From positions 21,923,650-21,987,649 of the forward strand of contig JASXTE010000014.1 in the NCBI GenBank assembly GCA_030280995.1: a DNA stretch of 64,000 nucleotides, given 5' to 3'. Of this stretch, positions 45,940 through 57,591 are shown piece after piece. Made by a program: the position numbers and the translations under genes. The first letter of the stretch is position 1; every line of letters starts with the position of its first letter. The DNA is from Hemileia vastatrix (Eukaryota > Basidiomycota > Pucciniomycetes > Pucciniales > Zaghouaniaceae). The notes under the pieces are model-generated. The model was not told the DNA's origin. It made no database searches and worked only from the letters and a program-made list of their open reading frames with translations.

Positions 45940-46645
45940 TATACAAATAAAAACTAAAAAATAAAAAATAAAAAATAAAAAGTAAAAAATACATAATAAA
46001 AAATAAAAAATACAAAATACAAAAAAAAAAATAAAAAATAAAATAAAAACCCAAAAATATATATATATATATATATAATAAAAAAATAAAAATAAAAATA
46101 AAAAAATAAAAAATAAAAAATAAAAAATAAAAAATAAAAAATAAAAAATAAAAAATAAAAAATAAAAAATAAAAAATAAAAAATAAAAAATAAAAAATTT
46201 AAAATAATAAATAAAAAATAAAAAATAAAAAATAAAAAATAAAAAATAAAAAATAAAAAATAAAAAATAAAAAATAAAAAATAAAAAATAAAAAAATAAA
46301 AAATAAAAAATAAAAAATAAAAAATAAAAAATAAAAAATAAAAAATAAAAAATAAAAAATAAAAAATAAAAAATAAAAAATAAAAAATAAAAAATAAAAA
46401 ATAAAAAATAAAAAATAAAAAATGAAAAATGAAAAATGAAAAATGAAAAATGAAAAATGAAAAATGAAAAATGAAAAATGAAAAATGAAAAATATAAAAT
46501 ATATAATATATAATATAAAATATAAAATTAAAAATTAAAAATTAAAAATTAAAAATTAAAAATTAAAAATTAAAAATTAAAAATTAAAAATTAAAAATTA
46601 AAAATTAAAACTAAAAAATAAAAAATAAAAAGTAAAAAATAAAAA
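45940..46645 (+). repeat. (TAAAAA)n array with block-wise variants
   Basis: About 700 bp of hexamer TAAAAA. It contains an (AT)n stretch near 46,055, a block of TGAAAA units (46,423-46,490) and a block of TTAAAA units (46,527-46,608). Variants are grouped rather than scattered. Confidence 0.95.
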
Positions 46646-47130
46646 ATAGTCCAGTAAATCTTTTGTTAAATTACTTGAAAATAAATATAAGAAAGTTTTT
46701 ATTGAAATTATATATACAAATTTAATTTATATTAAATAAAAATATATAACAATATTTTTAATATAATTAAAATGAGTGTTATATTAATTCTATTATTATA
46801 TAAATTGTATATACATTTAAATAGACATAAAATAGGGGGTATCAATGTTGACCAATCCACAATTAAATTAATTTGGATAAAAACTATTATACCCCAATTA
46901 TCTTCCGCAATTAATTTTGCTAATATTTGAGTTATTAGACCTTTTACGTGTCACTGTTCTCCTCTATCCAACTTTTTTATCATCAATTTTTCATAACCAT
47001 ATCTTGGAAAACTTTTTGGATGTGCCAACTTCCCTAACTTGCTGCACACTCCCATCCTGTCTATTCATTTCTGTTCAAAACATCTCTTCATCTCATCTGT
47101 TTTTTCTTCTCCATTTCATCTTCAAATATC

Positions 47131-48491
47131 TCAACATTCCCTGTCATCATAGATCTTCTCAAAGGCAGCCTTCCCCCAGTTGTTCTTCAAATCCCATTAC
47201 TCCCTCTTTCCCCCACTCAGCTGAGAAATCAAAGACCGTTCAATTAAAAAAAGATGATCATCTCATACTTATCAACAGGCTGAAAATAAAAAATAATTAT
47301 GATTCTTGTTTTGGTACTGAGAATGCAACTAAAGTAGGAAAGCCACCTGCATAAAAAGTCAGTGGCTATCTTCTAATGGCCAATGAATTTCAAAACAAGA
47401 CAAATGGAAGGATTGATCTTTTGCCTAAACATATTTCTGAATCTTTAAAGCATTACCAAGCCAAATACAAAATGAAAAGACTCTTTCATTTTATACTGGT
47501 TTAAGTTTTTCCAACAATGGTATCAGTAAGGGCATAAAATATAAAGATGATAAACTTGAATCTCTATGTCCATTCTTTAAAGAGATGGATGCTATTTTTG
47601 GAGGGCAAGCTGATTTTGATCCTGCAAACATGTTTGATGGTGAAGATGCTATCTCTAAACATGATGTCAAAAGAATTCTTTTCCCATCCTCTTCCTCCAC
47701 TCATGCCTCCCCTGCTCTAAATTCAATGAATCTAGATAGCTTTCCAATAGATCCCTATGGTGATATAAAACAATGTGATCCCACTCCAGTAAGTTTTTAT
47801 TTCTTGTAAAGTTGTTTTATTTTTTTATTTCTAAAAAGGCTAATGAACAAACCCAGGATCTTCAAGCAAGTGAGTCTGAAGCTATGATCAATGATGAAGA
47901 GGAAAATTTTACCTCAAAAAAAAGCAAAGATCATCAGCTACTTTGAATTTCAACAGTCATAGAAAGTAAAACAGAGATAGTTTTTTCCAAATACCTTTTT
48001 CTTCCATTGATGATTTTCTGGAGAAACATGAATCTGGTAAGTGATACCATACCTCTTAATAATTAAGTGAGCTTTTCTATTCTTTTGTTAATATTAATTT
48101 TCACACTATGTAAAGTTGAAGTTGCAAGAGATACTCTCAACTTTTAAAAAAAACCATATGAGCTCTCTTTACAAAGGGACAATGGGCACAAGACTTGGAG
48201 GAGAAGAAATTTTAGCTTTCTTTACAGAGGGATGGGAGGATACAAGACTTGAAGGAGAAGAAATTTGAGCTTACATTAAAGAGGAATGAGAGGGTAAATG
48301 ACTTGGAGGTGAAGAAATTTGAGATAAAGAAAGATAAGAAGGCTTTAGAGTATAATTTACTATTGGATAAAATTAAACTAAAGTATTAACTTGAAGATGG
48401 TTCAAAAAAAAAAGATTTCTTGAGAGAATGTGCTAAAGCAAATAAGTCTATTGGGGAAATTGAATGCTTAATGAAAATGTTTGATAACTAG
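47131..48491 (+). pseudogene. Harbinger B companion protein (trihelix-like plus coiled coil)
   Basis: VQLKKDDHLILINRLKIKNNYDSCFG, then a TAA, then KVSGYLLMANEF matches copy A in one frame, so this copy lacks A's frame shift. GQADFDP and FKEMDAIFG correspond to the CPFYEEMDDLFG block. Intron 1 is about 47,789-47,838 (GTAAGT ... AAAG) and a GTAAGT donor at about 48,040 marks the next. The 3' exon is a coiled coil with three internal repeats of about 63 bp (DLKEKKFELTLKRNERV type) and ends SKKKDFLRECAK ... MFDN. Several stops and frame shifts are present. Confidence 0.75.
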
Positions 48492-48811
48492 TTTTTTTTA
48501 TTTTTTTTAGAAATTTTTCTTGATAGAATGCATTAAAGCTAATAATCAATCCTTGGCACACACTCATCACTGAGACGTGAAACATTTTATTGCAAAATTT
48601 TAGATTATTTGCTTTTTTGGTTAAATAAATTTTCTTTTATTTCTTTTTGTTGATAATTTCATATGTTCTGACTTTTTAAAGGTCTTGATTCTAAAGGTTT
48701 TTTTTGCAAAAATTTGAAAAACTCACACATTTTATAATCTTTACATTCATATCATTAAATTTACTTTTCTAAATACAGCTAAGTAAACAAAACTCTATAT
48801 ATTTTTTAAAA

Positions 48812-48965
48812 ACTTGGTGATACCCTCCCCTGCATTTTATTAAAGCAAGGGGTGGGTATCACCAAAATCTTTCTAAGTCATCAATTTCACATGTCAGATT
48901 TGAAAATTTGGAAATACCCACCCCTGAATTTTATTGAATTAAAATATGGGAATAACCAAAATTTT
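48812..48965 (+). repeat. Two hairpin units in Harbinger B
   Basis: GGTGATACCCTCCCCTGC (48,816 on) pairs with GCAAGGGGTGGGTATCACC about 15 bases later, a near-perfect fold-back of 18-19 bp. A decayed second unit follows at about 48,908. Equivalent to 6,035-6,275 in element A. Confidence 0.8.
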
Positions 48966-49385
48966 AATAAAATTACATAAATTAATATATAAAAAACTAA
49001 TGTATATCAATATACCTAGTTTTAAAGTAATGAAAATTCCTCTTGCAATAACGTGGATAAAATCTAGAAACAAATGTTTGGGACTTTCCACAAGTGTACG
49101 CCAAGGAGACTCATGAAACAAATAAATTTTGTCATGATTACCATTTATACAATTCAAGGTTGTTGGCCAATTACTTTATTTTGGCAATTTGAAATATATG
49201 AGTTATTTATAAAAAATTCATGAAAAATAAAAAATATTTTATGACTCTACTCAACCCCATACTTTTTTGATCTACATAAAGATTTTTTATATCTGTTAAG
49301 TTTACCTTCTTTTTTCACCTTGTTTATTTGGTGGATTAATTTTTGACTGATTTGAAAAGAACATCCAAAATGTGTGAGCTCTTGT

Positions 49386-52300
49386 TGATTTAAATGATGA
49401 GCTTATGCCTGTAGATGAAAAATCTGATTCTGAGAAAGATGTACCAATAGTGTCTTTTCCCATACCAATTTTTTCTGCCCCTACTCCTATGGAAGGGGTA
49501 ATGAGAACCAGTGATGGATCTGGATTGGTGAAATAAGATGGTGATGGAGCTAGGGTTCTTGTAGATGAAGATGTTATCATGGGGGGTGTAGAAGGCAATG
49601 TGGGCTCTCAAGAGGAGCCCAAGGCCAAGTTTGTTAAAACATAAGTTCAACATGAAAGTCCAGTAGTATCTGGTCAAGAAAATGCTATGGAGACAGTTTT
49701 GGTTAGAGTGAATCAGCTCCAGATTCCTTTATCTTCAGGTGAATTATTTACAATTAGTTCTGCCCTTGCAGAGAAGTAAAAGAAGCATCTGACAAGGAAA
49801 ATGGTTTCTGTTGGAGAGGTGTATTATATATTTGAAAATTCTGAAAAGTTTGGAGAGGAGGTGGGAACTCATTTTTCTGCTCCTCTATGGTATTTAATGG
49901 TGATGTTAAATGGGAAAGAAGTGAAGGCCCTGGTGGATTCTGTGTCACAGATTAATTTAATCTCTTTAGAGCAAGTAACTATAATATGCTTTTCAATTAA
50001 AACTGGTACTGGTGGTAATTTAAGAGGCATAGGTGGGAATGCTACTGAGCTTATGGGTACAGCAGAGAATGTCAAGTTATGTGTTGGTGGATCTGTTGGA
50101 AGAGTGCACTTTTATCTGGCCAGAGGATCAGTAAAAATGGTTCTTGGTGAGCCCTTTTTTATGGACTTTGAAGCTATAATAGGTTATCAGAGTGGTATAG
50201 GAATCAGTTTAGAGATTACTGGTGATGATATGAAAAGGTTTCATTGACAATTAGCACCTCCAGGAGACAATGGCTGGGAGACATGGCCTGGCCTAACCAC
50301 AATGTGCCAGTGTTGTATGTGCACCAAGAAGAGGCGAATTAAAAGGTCAGCTTCTGGTGAATTTATTAAATATAAGTATGATTACCCTCATTTTTTGGGG
50401 TATTAAGGGCTTATTGCTCTAATATTTCAATCTATCCTCAAAAAGAGATCCCAGATTGCAATAGGTCAGCTCAATTGGAGATAATTTGAGTGGATTCTCA
50501 ATTATTTTCTGTTGATATTTCATTGGGATGTCATTATGTGTTGTATTTTTCTATATGTTTATAATCTTCATCAAACTATTCTATATGGTAAACTGGTTTG
50601 AGGGAAATATGCAATATATTATGTTGGATAATAGTTGGAAAGAGAATTTGGTTAATTATGGTGATATTAGTGGTGGATTATTATATGGCCTCCATAATGA
50701 GGATAAACTGAAATTATCACATCAAAATCAACAAAAAAATCTTAGTATAATTAATTCACAAAAAAATTATATTTTCCATGATTCTATTTCTTTCCTCCCA
50801 CAAGAAGTTAAACTTCCAACTTTATTTTCTGGTGAATTTGTGATGGAAGATGGAAGGGATCATGGCATTGGAAATTATATGATAAATTAGACAAAGGAAA
50901 AGGGGGTGGTAGTGATAAAAATGAAATATTGAAAAAAAAATATGTTTCAACTTACTCTATTTCTGATTCTGGTTCTGAAGTTGAATAAAATTATTATGAA
51001 AAATTATATAACAGAAAAACTATTATGGATCAAGTAATTCAAGTAAAAATGGAAGTTAGTGTGGTAAAATACAAAAAGTTAGCAAATAAAATTAGGCCAA
51101 TTAATTAACCTTTTCCAGCTTAATTAAATCCGCCTTTGGGAAGACCAATTTTTTCAAGAGATCCATACAAATTTCCTTTAGTCAAGAACCCCCCTGAATT
51201 TTCTAAAACTTCTAGGATCACTGACAAGAGATTAGAGGTTGTTAATTTTGGACCTGAAGGATGGATGTAAGGTGAAAAAAAAGGTTGTTGTTGGATTTAA
51301 TTGTTAAGAGGGAGAAGGCCATTAAATTTGTAGAAGAGGAGAGAGGAGTGGTAAAGCATTCTTGTGGGGATCCCTACAAGATTCCAGTTATTTGTCAAGA
51401 ACCATGGTAACAGAAGCCAATTCAAATACCTGCTTCTTTAAAAGAAGATTATATTGAAGTCATTAGAGAAAGAATTCAAACTTCATTATAGGAACAAATA
51501 TCATCAAGTTATTCAAAACCAGTATTCTGTATTAAAAACTGAATGGTAAGCTTAGGGTAGTTCATTATTTAAGAAAACTAAATAGGGTCAGTATAAAAGA
51601 TGCAGGAATACCACCTAGGACTGAGGAGTTTGCGGAGATGATTTCAGGGAGATTTGTTATTCTTTAAGAGATATAATGGGGGTATATGATGAAAGAGAGT
51701 TGAATCGAGATTCTAGACCTCTCACAGAATTTAATATGCTACTTGGATGATTAAAGCTAACAAAATTACCTCAAGGAGCTATGAATTCAGTTTCTGTATA
51801 TCAAGCTCAGATGGCTTGGATTCTACAAGGAAAAATTCCACAATACGCTGGTATATTTATTTATGATGGTGGAATAAAAGGACCTTCAACAGATTATGGT
51901 AATGAAATACTGAAGGAGAATACAGGGATAAGATAATTTATCTGGGAATAGGCTGTTATTTTAGTGAGGATTTTGTTTAGGATTGAAGAGGCTGGTTTAA
52001 CAATTTCAGGCTTCAAATTTTCTTGTTGTGTGCCAGCTTTGGAAATCTTAGGTCATGTGGTATGTAGAGGGGGTAGGATTATTTCAAAGAAGAAAGTAAA
52101 TAAAATTCAGTCCTAGCCAAGACCCAAGAATATGACCAAAGTCAGAGGGTTTTTAGGCATGTGTGTTTATGTTAGAATTTTTTTCAAGGACTTTTCTTAA
52201 TTGGCTGCCCCTTTGAGATGGTTGACTAGGAAGGACTCTGATTTGGAGTGGGATGAAGAGTGTGAAGAGGGGCTTATTAGGTTAAAAAAAGTAGTTGGGG

Positions 52301-52967
52301 AAGATATTATCCTGCACAAGTTAGATTATGGAAAAGATGCAGGCTGGATTTATTTTGCAGTGGATTAAAGTCAAATTTCTGCTGGGGAGGTTCTGTCACA
52401 AATAGATAAAGCTGGTTATATTAGGCCAGTCAGGTATGAATCTGTTGTTTTTACTGAGGTGGAATCAAGATATTCTTAACCAAAATTTGGACCAAGTGGT
52501 GTGGCAAAAATCTTAAAGAAAATTCAAAATATTTTATAAGGAAACACTTTGAATTGTAAGTTGATTCTAAATATTTGATTAAAACTATCAATTCTCTAAG
52601 TTTACCAAATGCCCATGACTAGATGGGTAGCCTTTATTCAGCATTTTTCTTTTGATTTAGTACACAAGCCTGGAAAGACATTTACTATTCCAGATGGATT
52701 ATCAAGAAACCCACCTACTCAGGAGGATTCTGACTCAGAAGAATTAGATGAAGATATACCTGTGATTAAAGCCAGTAAAAAAGTTGCTGAACACTTTCCT
52801 TACCTTCCCCATGAGGTTAAACTGGAAGGATTAACATCTGTGGATAGAGATGATTAATACCTCCACCATGAGGATAAACTGGAAAATAGTAAAAATATGG
52901 TAAATTATGTGCTTGGGAGGTTTGAAGATGGTGCAGATAAATTCAGTAAAAAAGAGGTTGGAGATGT
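49386..52967 (+). pseudogene. Gypsy B gag end, protease, RT and RNase H (5' part)
   Basis: The element begins mid-coding at 49,386 with no 5' LTR, so it is truncated. Protease: KALVDSVSQINLIS at about 49,915, with Val where the family has the Gly of Asp-Ser-Gly. RT: PQGAMNSVSVYQAQM, then FIYDGGIKGP at about 51,848 where Phe-Ile-Asp-Asp is usual. After it come LTISGFKFS, LEILGHVV, VRGFLGMC, APLRWLTRKDSDLEWD. RNase H follows with YFAVD and FSFDLVHKPGKTFTIPDGLSRNPP, typical of a basidiomycete gypsy group. TAA/TAG/TGA stops are frequent. The frame ends in the CACTA insertion at 52,968. Confidence 0.85.
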
Positions 52968-53189
52968 CACCACGCAATATGGGGGGCGGACTTGCTAGCA
53001 AGTCCGCAACCTTGAACCCTAATTCATATCTTTTTCAGCACACATTGAGGTGGTGATGAAACAATCATGAAGAAATATTGAATTTACTTTGAAAACACCT
53101 TGAAACTGATTTGAACCTTCATTGAACCACAGTTGATTAATAGTTCAAAAAATATTCACAGCAGGAAAAAAGTGTGCACTAGATGTCTA

Positions 53190-54600
53190 GTGCTTTTTTT
53201 TGCTTCCTGAATTGATTCCTGGTAGAATTACAAGTGGGACTTCCATCTGATGCCTCCCTCCCCTAATTCTCCCTTATCTTCAATCTGACTTCCTATCCTA
53301 CCCCCTTATCTCATTTCTAAACTTGCCATCTACTTACCCATTTTCCCTATTCCTTTCCTTCACAGTGAGAAAACAACTCTCCTCTCCTTCCCCCCCTCTC
53401 CCTTCTCTTCTCTTCATTTCTCACACCTCCCCCAGACCCTCACTCACCTTTCCCAGCCCACTGTCATTATTTAGTTTTATTTTACTTTGTATTTTTTTCA
53501 TTTTTCATGTTTCTTCCCTACAAAAATCTTCCTTTTTCAACGATTGGCCACATTTTTTTAGTAAACACAAGCAACTCAAATTCTGAAATATGTATTTAGT
53601 TACATTATTTACCACTTGGAATGGGTTATAATTCCTCAAAATTTTATTCCTTGTTATTTCTAATTTATACATATTAATTATTCTCAAGTTTATAAAAAGT
53701 TGGCTACTTCCCAAGCCCTTGCATGCCTCCCCAACACTTTTTTCACCTCTTCAATCTCATCGCTCACCTCCCCCAGAAAAATAAAGGAACTGGGGAAGGC
53801 TGGGGAAGGTGAGAGAGGGGCTTTACAGGGCTGGGAGAGGTTATAAAATCCCCTAACCCACTTCGGGAAGGCTGGAAAAGGTGAGCAAGGGTCCTTAAAG
53901 GGCTAGGAGAGTTGATAAAAGCCTCTCACCTACTACTCACAGCCCTACTTAGTCTTTACAGCACCTCGTTCAAATCTCCAGCCAAATTAAGGGACTTGGG
54001 AAGCTGGGGGAGGTGAGCGAGGGGCTTTGAAAGTCTGTGGGAGGTAATAAAAGCCTCTCACTCACTTCTCCCAGCCTTCCTTAGTCTTTACAGCACCTCG
54101 CTCACATCTCCAGCCAAAGTAAGGGACTGGGGGAGGCTGGAAGAGGTGAGTGAAGGGCTGGAAAGATTGGGAAGGTGAGAAAGGGCTAGGGGAGGTAAGC
54201 GAGAGCTGGGGGATGTGGACAATAAACTGGGGAGGTGAGTAATAGTTTTAGAATGTGAGAGAAAGGCTGGTGAGGGCTAATGGAGGTGAGTGGGGTGAGT
54301 GAGGGGAATGGGAGGTGAGCGAGAGGTTGCAAAAGGGGTGTAGTTGTGTTAAAAGTGAAAATAGAGTGGAGGGGAGTAGTGAGGAGGGCTTAAACATAGA
54401 TTTTGAAGCTTAAAGGGTGTAGCAAATGTATCAGGAGGGCAATAAAAGGGTGGTGAGTGGTAATAGAATTAACAGAAATGAAAAAGCAGAAAAATTTGTG
54501 TGGAGAGATTGAGAGGTTGTCCATTGAGGTAGTGAAAAATGGAGTGTGAACTTTTTTCTTCGGGCGAACATCAGAATCCACCCCCTCAATCTACAGCTCT
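53190..54600. repeat. C/T-rich then G/A-rich minisatellite in the CACTA element
   Basis: 53,220-53,760 is pyrimidine-rich; from 53,770 to 54,560 the plus strand is mainly purine-rich with GGGGAGGTGAG/CTGGGGAAGG motifs. Units of about 130 bp (TTATAAAA.CC..TCAC ... CAGCCCT..TTAGTCTTTACAGCACCTCG) recur at about 53,835, 53,914 and 54,044. 54,350-54,600 is the inverted match of 10,600-10,870. Confidence 0.7.
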
Positions 54601-54619
54601 ATTCTGCCGATATGGAAAA

Positions 54620-57280
54620 TGATTGATAATTATTTTTTATTGATATTTTTTAACTTAAACCTATAGTTTATACGTCTTTATTTTATATTTTTGATTTACA
54701 ATGCACTTTAAGACTAAGAAAGTAATATAGTAAAATAATTGATAATGAAATACTATTTTGCTTTTTTACACAATAATTCACAGAATTCTTTTGATAACTA
54801 TACATGATATAAATAAATAATATAATAGGAAAATTGTAGCAAAAAGTTAAAAACTAGAATAAAACATTTAAAGAAATTTTAAACTATTGAACTTATGTAT
54901 TTTTTGAGTTTATTGTATTTATTTTTAAATGTAATAGTAAAATATGTTGGTTAGATTAAAATAGCTTTGAATTAAATTAAATAATTAGGGTAAAGGTTGA
55001 GGAAAAGATTTATCCACATATATAACCATTTAGGCTTATTTCTTGTTTTGTGATTGCTATATATAACTGGATAATTGACTGTAATAACTGCAAATTTAAA
55101 AAACTTCAATAAGTTATCTACCTCAATATATTTATGATAATCTATTCAGTAACAGAATAAAATATCTGAGTCCTTTCTTTTACTAATTTTTTTTCATTTC
55201 AATTACTATATACATTTTCAAAAAAATTATTTATCATGTTTTTGGTGGAACTTAGATTGAACTCTCAATGCAATCTTGTTTCCAAGTGTGGTTCATAATA
55301 ATTTAAGCCATGAAAAAATTTATACTTTTTTAGAAGTTTTATTAATTACTTTTAAATATAAAAATAATTATATTTTTATATCAAAATATTTTTATTGAAC
55401 ACTTTGAAGTTCTAAAAATAAGTACATATTAAGAATTATTTTTAGATAATATTATATTAAAAAAAGTTTTAAGTTGATTATATATTATTATGATATGATT
55501 TCTTTCCATATTACGTATTACAAAACTACCTAAAAATCAATTTTATACAACTATATTACATAAAAAAGATATCAGCTCTTCTGCTTAGATTTAAAGTACT
55601 TCAAAAAAACATTATTTTTGCCTTAGGTACACATTATATAGAGTATTCAGAGCATCATATTAATTTTTTAGACTTACACATTTAAGTTGAATGGAAGCCT
55701 CACAGGATAAAATTGGTCATTTTGTAAAAAAAAAAATAAGTAAATATCTTTTAAATCAATATATATTTTTATAAAAAGTCAAATTTTAATATTTATGTTT
55801 AGTTTAAAATCTGTTATGAAGATTTGAAATATTGCTATTTAAATTAATTTTTATAACAATATAACCATTCCAGTATTGCTTTGTGATAAGGCCAATTTCA
55901 AGAAAATTTTTAAATTCTTCTGTTTAAATAAAATATCAAAGGGATTGTTTTTCATACACTTAGAAACTGAATAGATACATCATATAAGATCTACCAATCA
56001 GCATAAATATCATAATTCCAATAAATCATTGATAAATCTTGAACCCATATATATAATTTTACAATTGCGTGTAAGTGTTCAGTTGTGAATTACTCCTATC
56101 AAAACTTTGATTCTAATGACTAAAAAAGCGTACCTGAAATGTTTCATTTAATTTATTTTTCAAAACCATAGAATTGAAATATTTTTTCTTTTCATTTAAA
56201 ACATGGAATAATATTATTTTTAATAAAAAGATGATTGCCTTTACAGCTGCTTTTCTACATGGGTATAATCTAAATTACCTATTGTGTCTTTTTTACAAAA
56301 TGAATATCATATAATAGTTTTTTAATTTGAAACTGATAGAATTATGAAAAATTACCACTTTTACCTATTTAATTCAGTTCTTGAACAATAATACAATCAA
56401 AATATCTACCTGAAGCACATTTTTTAACATGAGATCACTTTTCAAATTATATGGTGCTTATTCCCAGGTTGACACTGAAATTATCCCACAATACAGCATT
56501 GAAGCAAAATCAAGTACTAAAATTAAAGTTTAAATAAATTTATACTACTTTGTTTTAATTATCTTTAAATTTTTAAACCTAGCTTGAATTTCAGTCTTTC
56601 ATATGAAAAATTCACTAAGTAGTGATTAATTATTTCAACTCATGAGATTACTCTACCAAATAACCATATTTACATTGAATTTTGATGAAATACATCATGA
56701 AGAGTTCCAGAAAATCATATGTGTATTACATTGAATAAATTAATATTGTGAAAATTCTTAGTAGTTGAATATTCGATAGAAAAAAAAAGAGCAAAAAGAT
56801 ATTTCCTTTTAATTTTAATCATCTTCTTGCATACAAAAATGGAAAAAACTGGATTAAAATTCACTTGTATAAGAATTATACTTCTTTCTAGACATATAAT
56901 TAAACAATTTATCAATTATTAGTGCTAAGTGTAAAGAAGATATTAGAGAACTTCATTGAAACAGAAATTATGAAAACATATTTCTTTCTTTTATTTTTCT
57001 TAATTATGAGTCTTTTCACAGTATTCTAGAATAGAAACTTGAGAATTTTTATGGTTCAATATTTTTATTAAATAATTCCATTGAGTTTAAAATAATTATA
57101 TTGCATAATAAGAAATAATAAAAATACAAAAAAAAAATATCAGGTAATATGGTTTAAATTAAAAAATAAAAGCTTCAAATTCTTGGTTAAAAGGAGTTAT
57201 CATTAAAGAGAACCACTGATATTATTTTATATTTTTTCAAAAAAAATAGAATAAAATAATTAGAGAGGTTAAAAGTGATG
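54620..57280. other. AT-rich body of the CACTA element
   Basis: Collinear and inverted with 2,544-4,074 and 9,481-10,610 of the left copy. All frames are full of stops and nothing coding is visible. Confidence 0.7.
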
Positions 57281-57591
57281 TTTTTGAAATAAATAGTATA
57301 ATTTTCAGTCTTTTAAGTGATCAGGTGAAATTCAAAATGAAAATGAAAATGAGTTTTGTGAAAAAAATTCTGTGAATGGATCAGATTATTAATCTTCCCT
57401 TGTTATTATTTCTATAAATTATTTATTAAACTTTCACTATTACTCAAGCACAGACTCATCCATGTTTGGTTAAGAGCCCAAGATGAGTTCAAAGTAAAGT
57501 TCAGTCTGAGTTCAGTCTGAGTTCAGTCTGAATTCCATCTGAATTCAAGTTGAGGACTTGCTAGCAAGTCCCCCCCAAATATTGCTTGGTG

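Larger units (their letters stand above)
46835..49385. mobile_element. PIF/Harbinger element B, left half only
   Basis: Starts GGGGGTATCAATGTTGACCAATCCACAATTAA, a diverged form of the Harbinger A terminus. It then carries the companion gene, two hairpin units and the conserved non-coding stretch in the same order as A (4,075-6,700). Similarity stops near 49,385, where gypsy B coding sequence begins. The transposase half and right end are missing from the window. Confidence 0.75.
52968..57591. mobile_element. CACTA-like non-autonomous element, right copy, 4,624 bp
   Basis: Left end CACCACGCAATATGGGGGGC with a perfect 22-bp palindrome at 52,986-53,007. Right end (complement) CACCAAGCAATATTTGGGGG with palindrome GGACTTGCTAGCAAGTCC (57,554-57,571). 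The 3-bp target duplication TGT is exact (52,965-52,967; 57,592-57,594). Removing the element plus one TGT makes the interrupted gypsy B frame continuous. The interior is minisatellite plus AT-rich sequence without a transposase gene. It is homologous, inverted, to 2,544-13,711. Confidence 0.93.

Noticed and set aside
47491..47809. Opposed ORFs on both strands at 47.5-47.8 kb
   Set aside because: Only the plus frame matches the Harbinger A companion protein; the minus ORF is a shadow.
53323..53586. 87-residue ORF in the CACTA element
   Set aside because: It is a reading of the C/T-rich minisatellite and is absent from the left copy.
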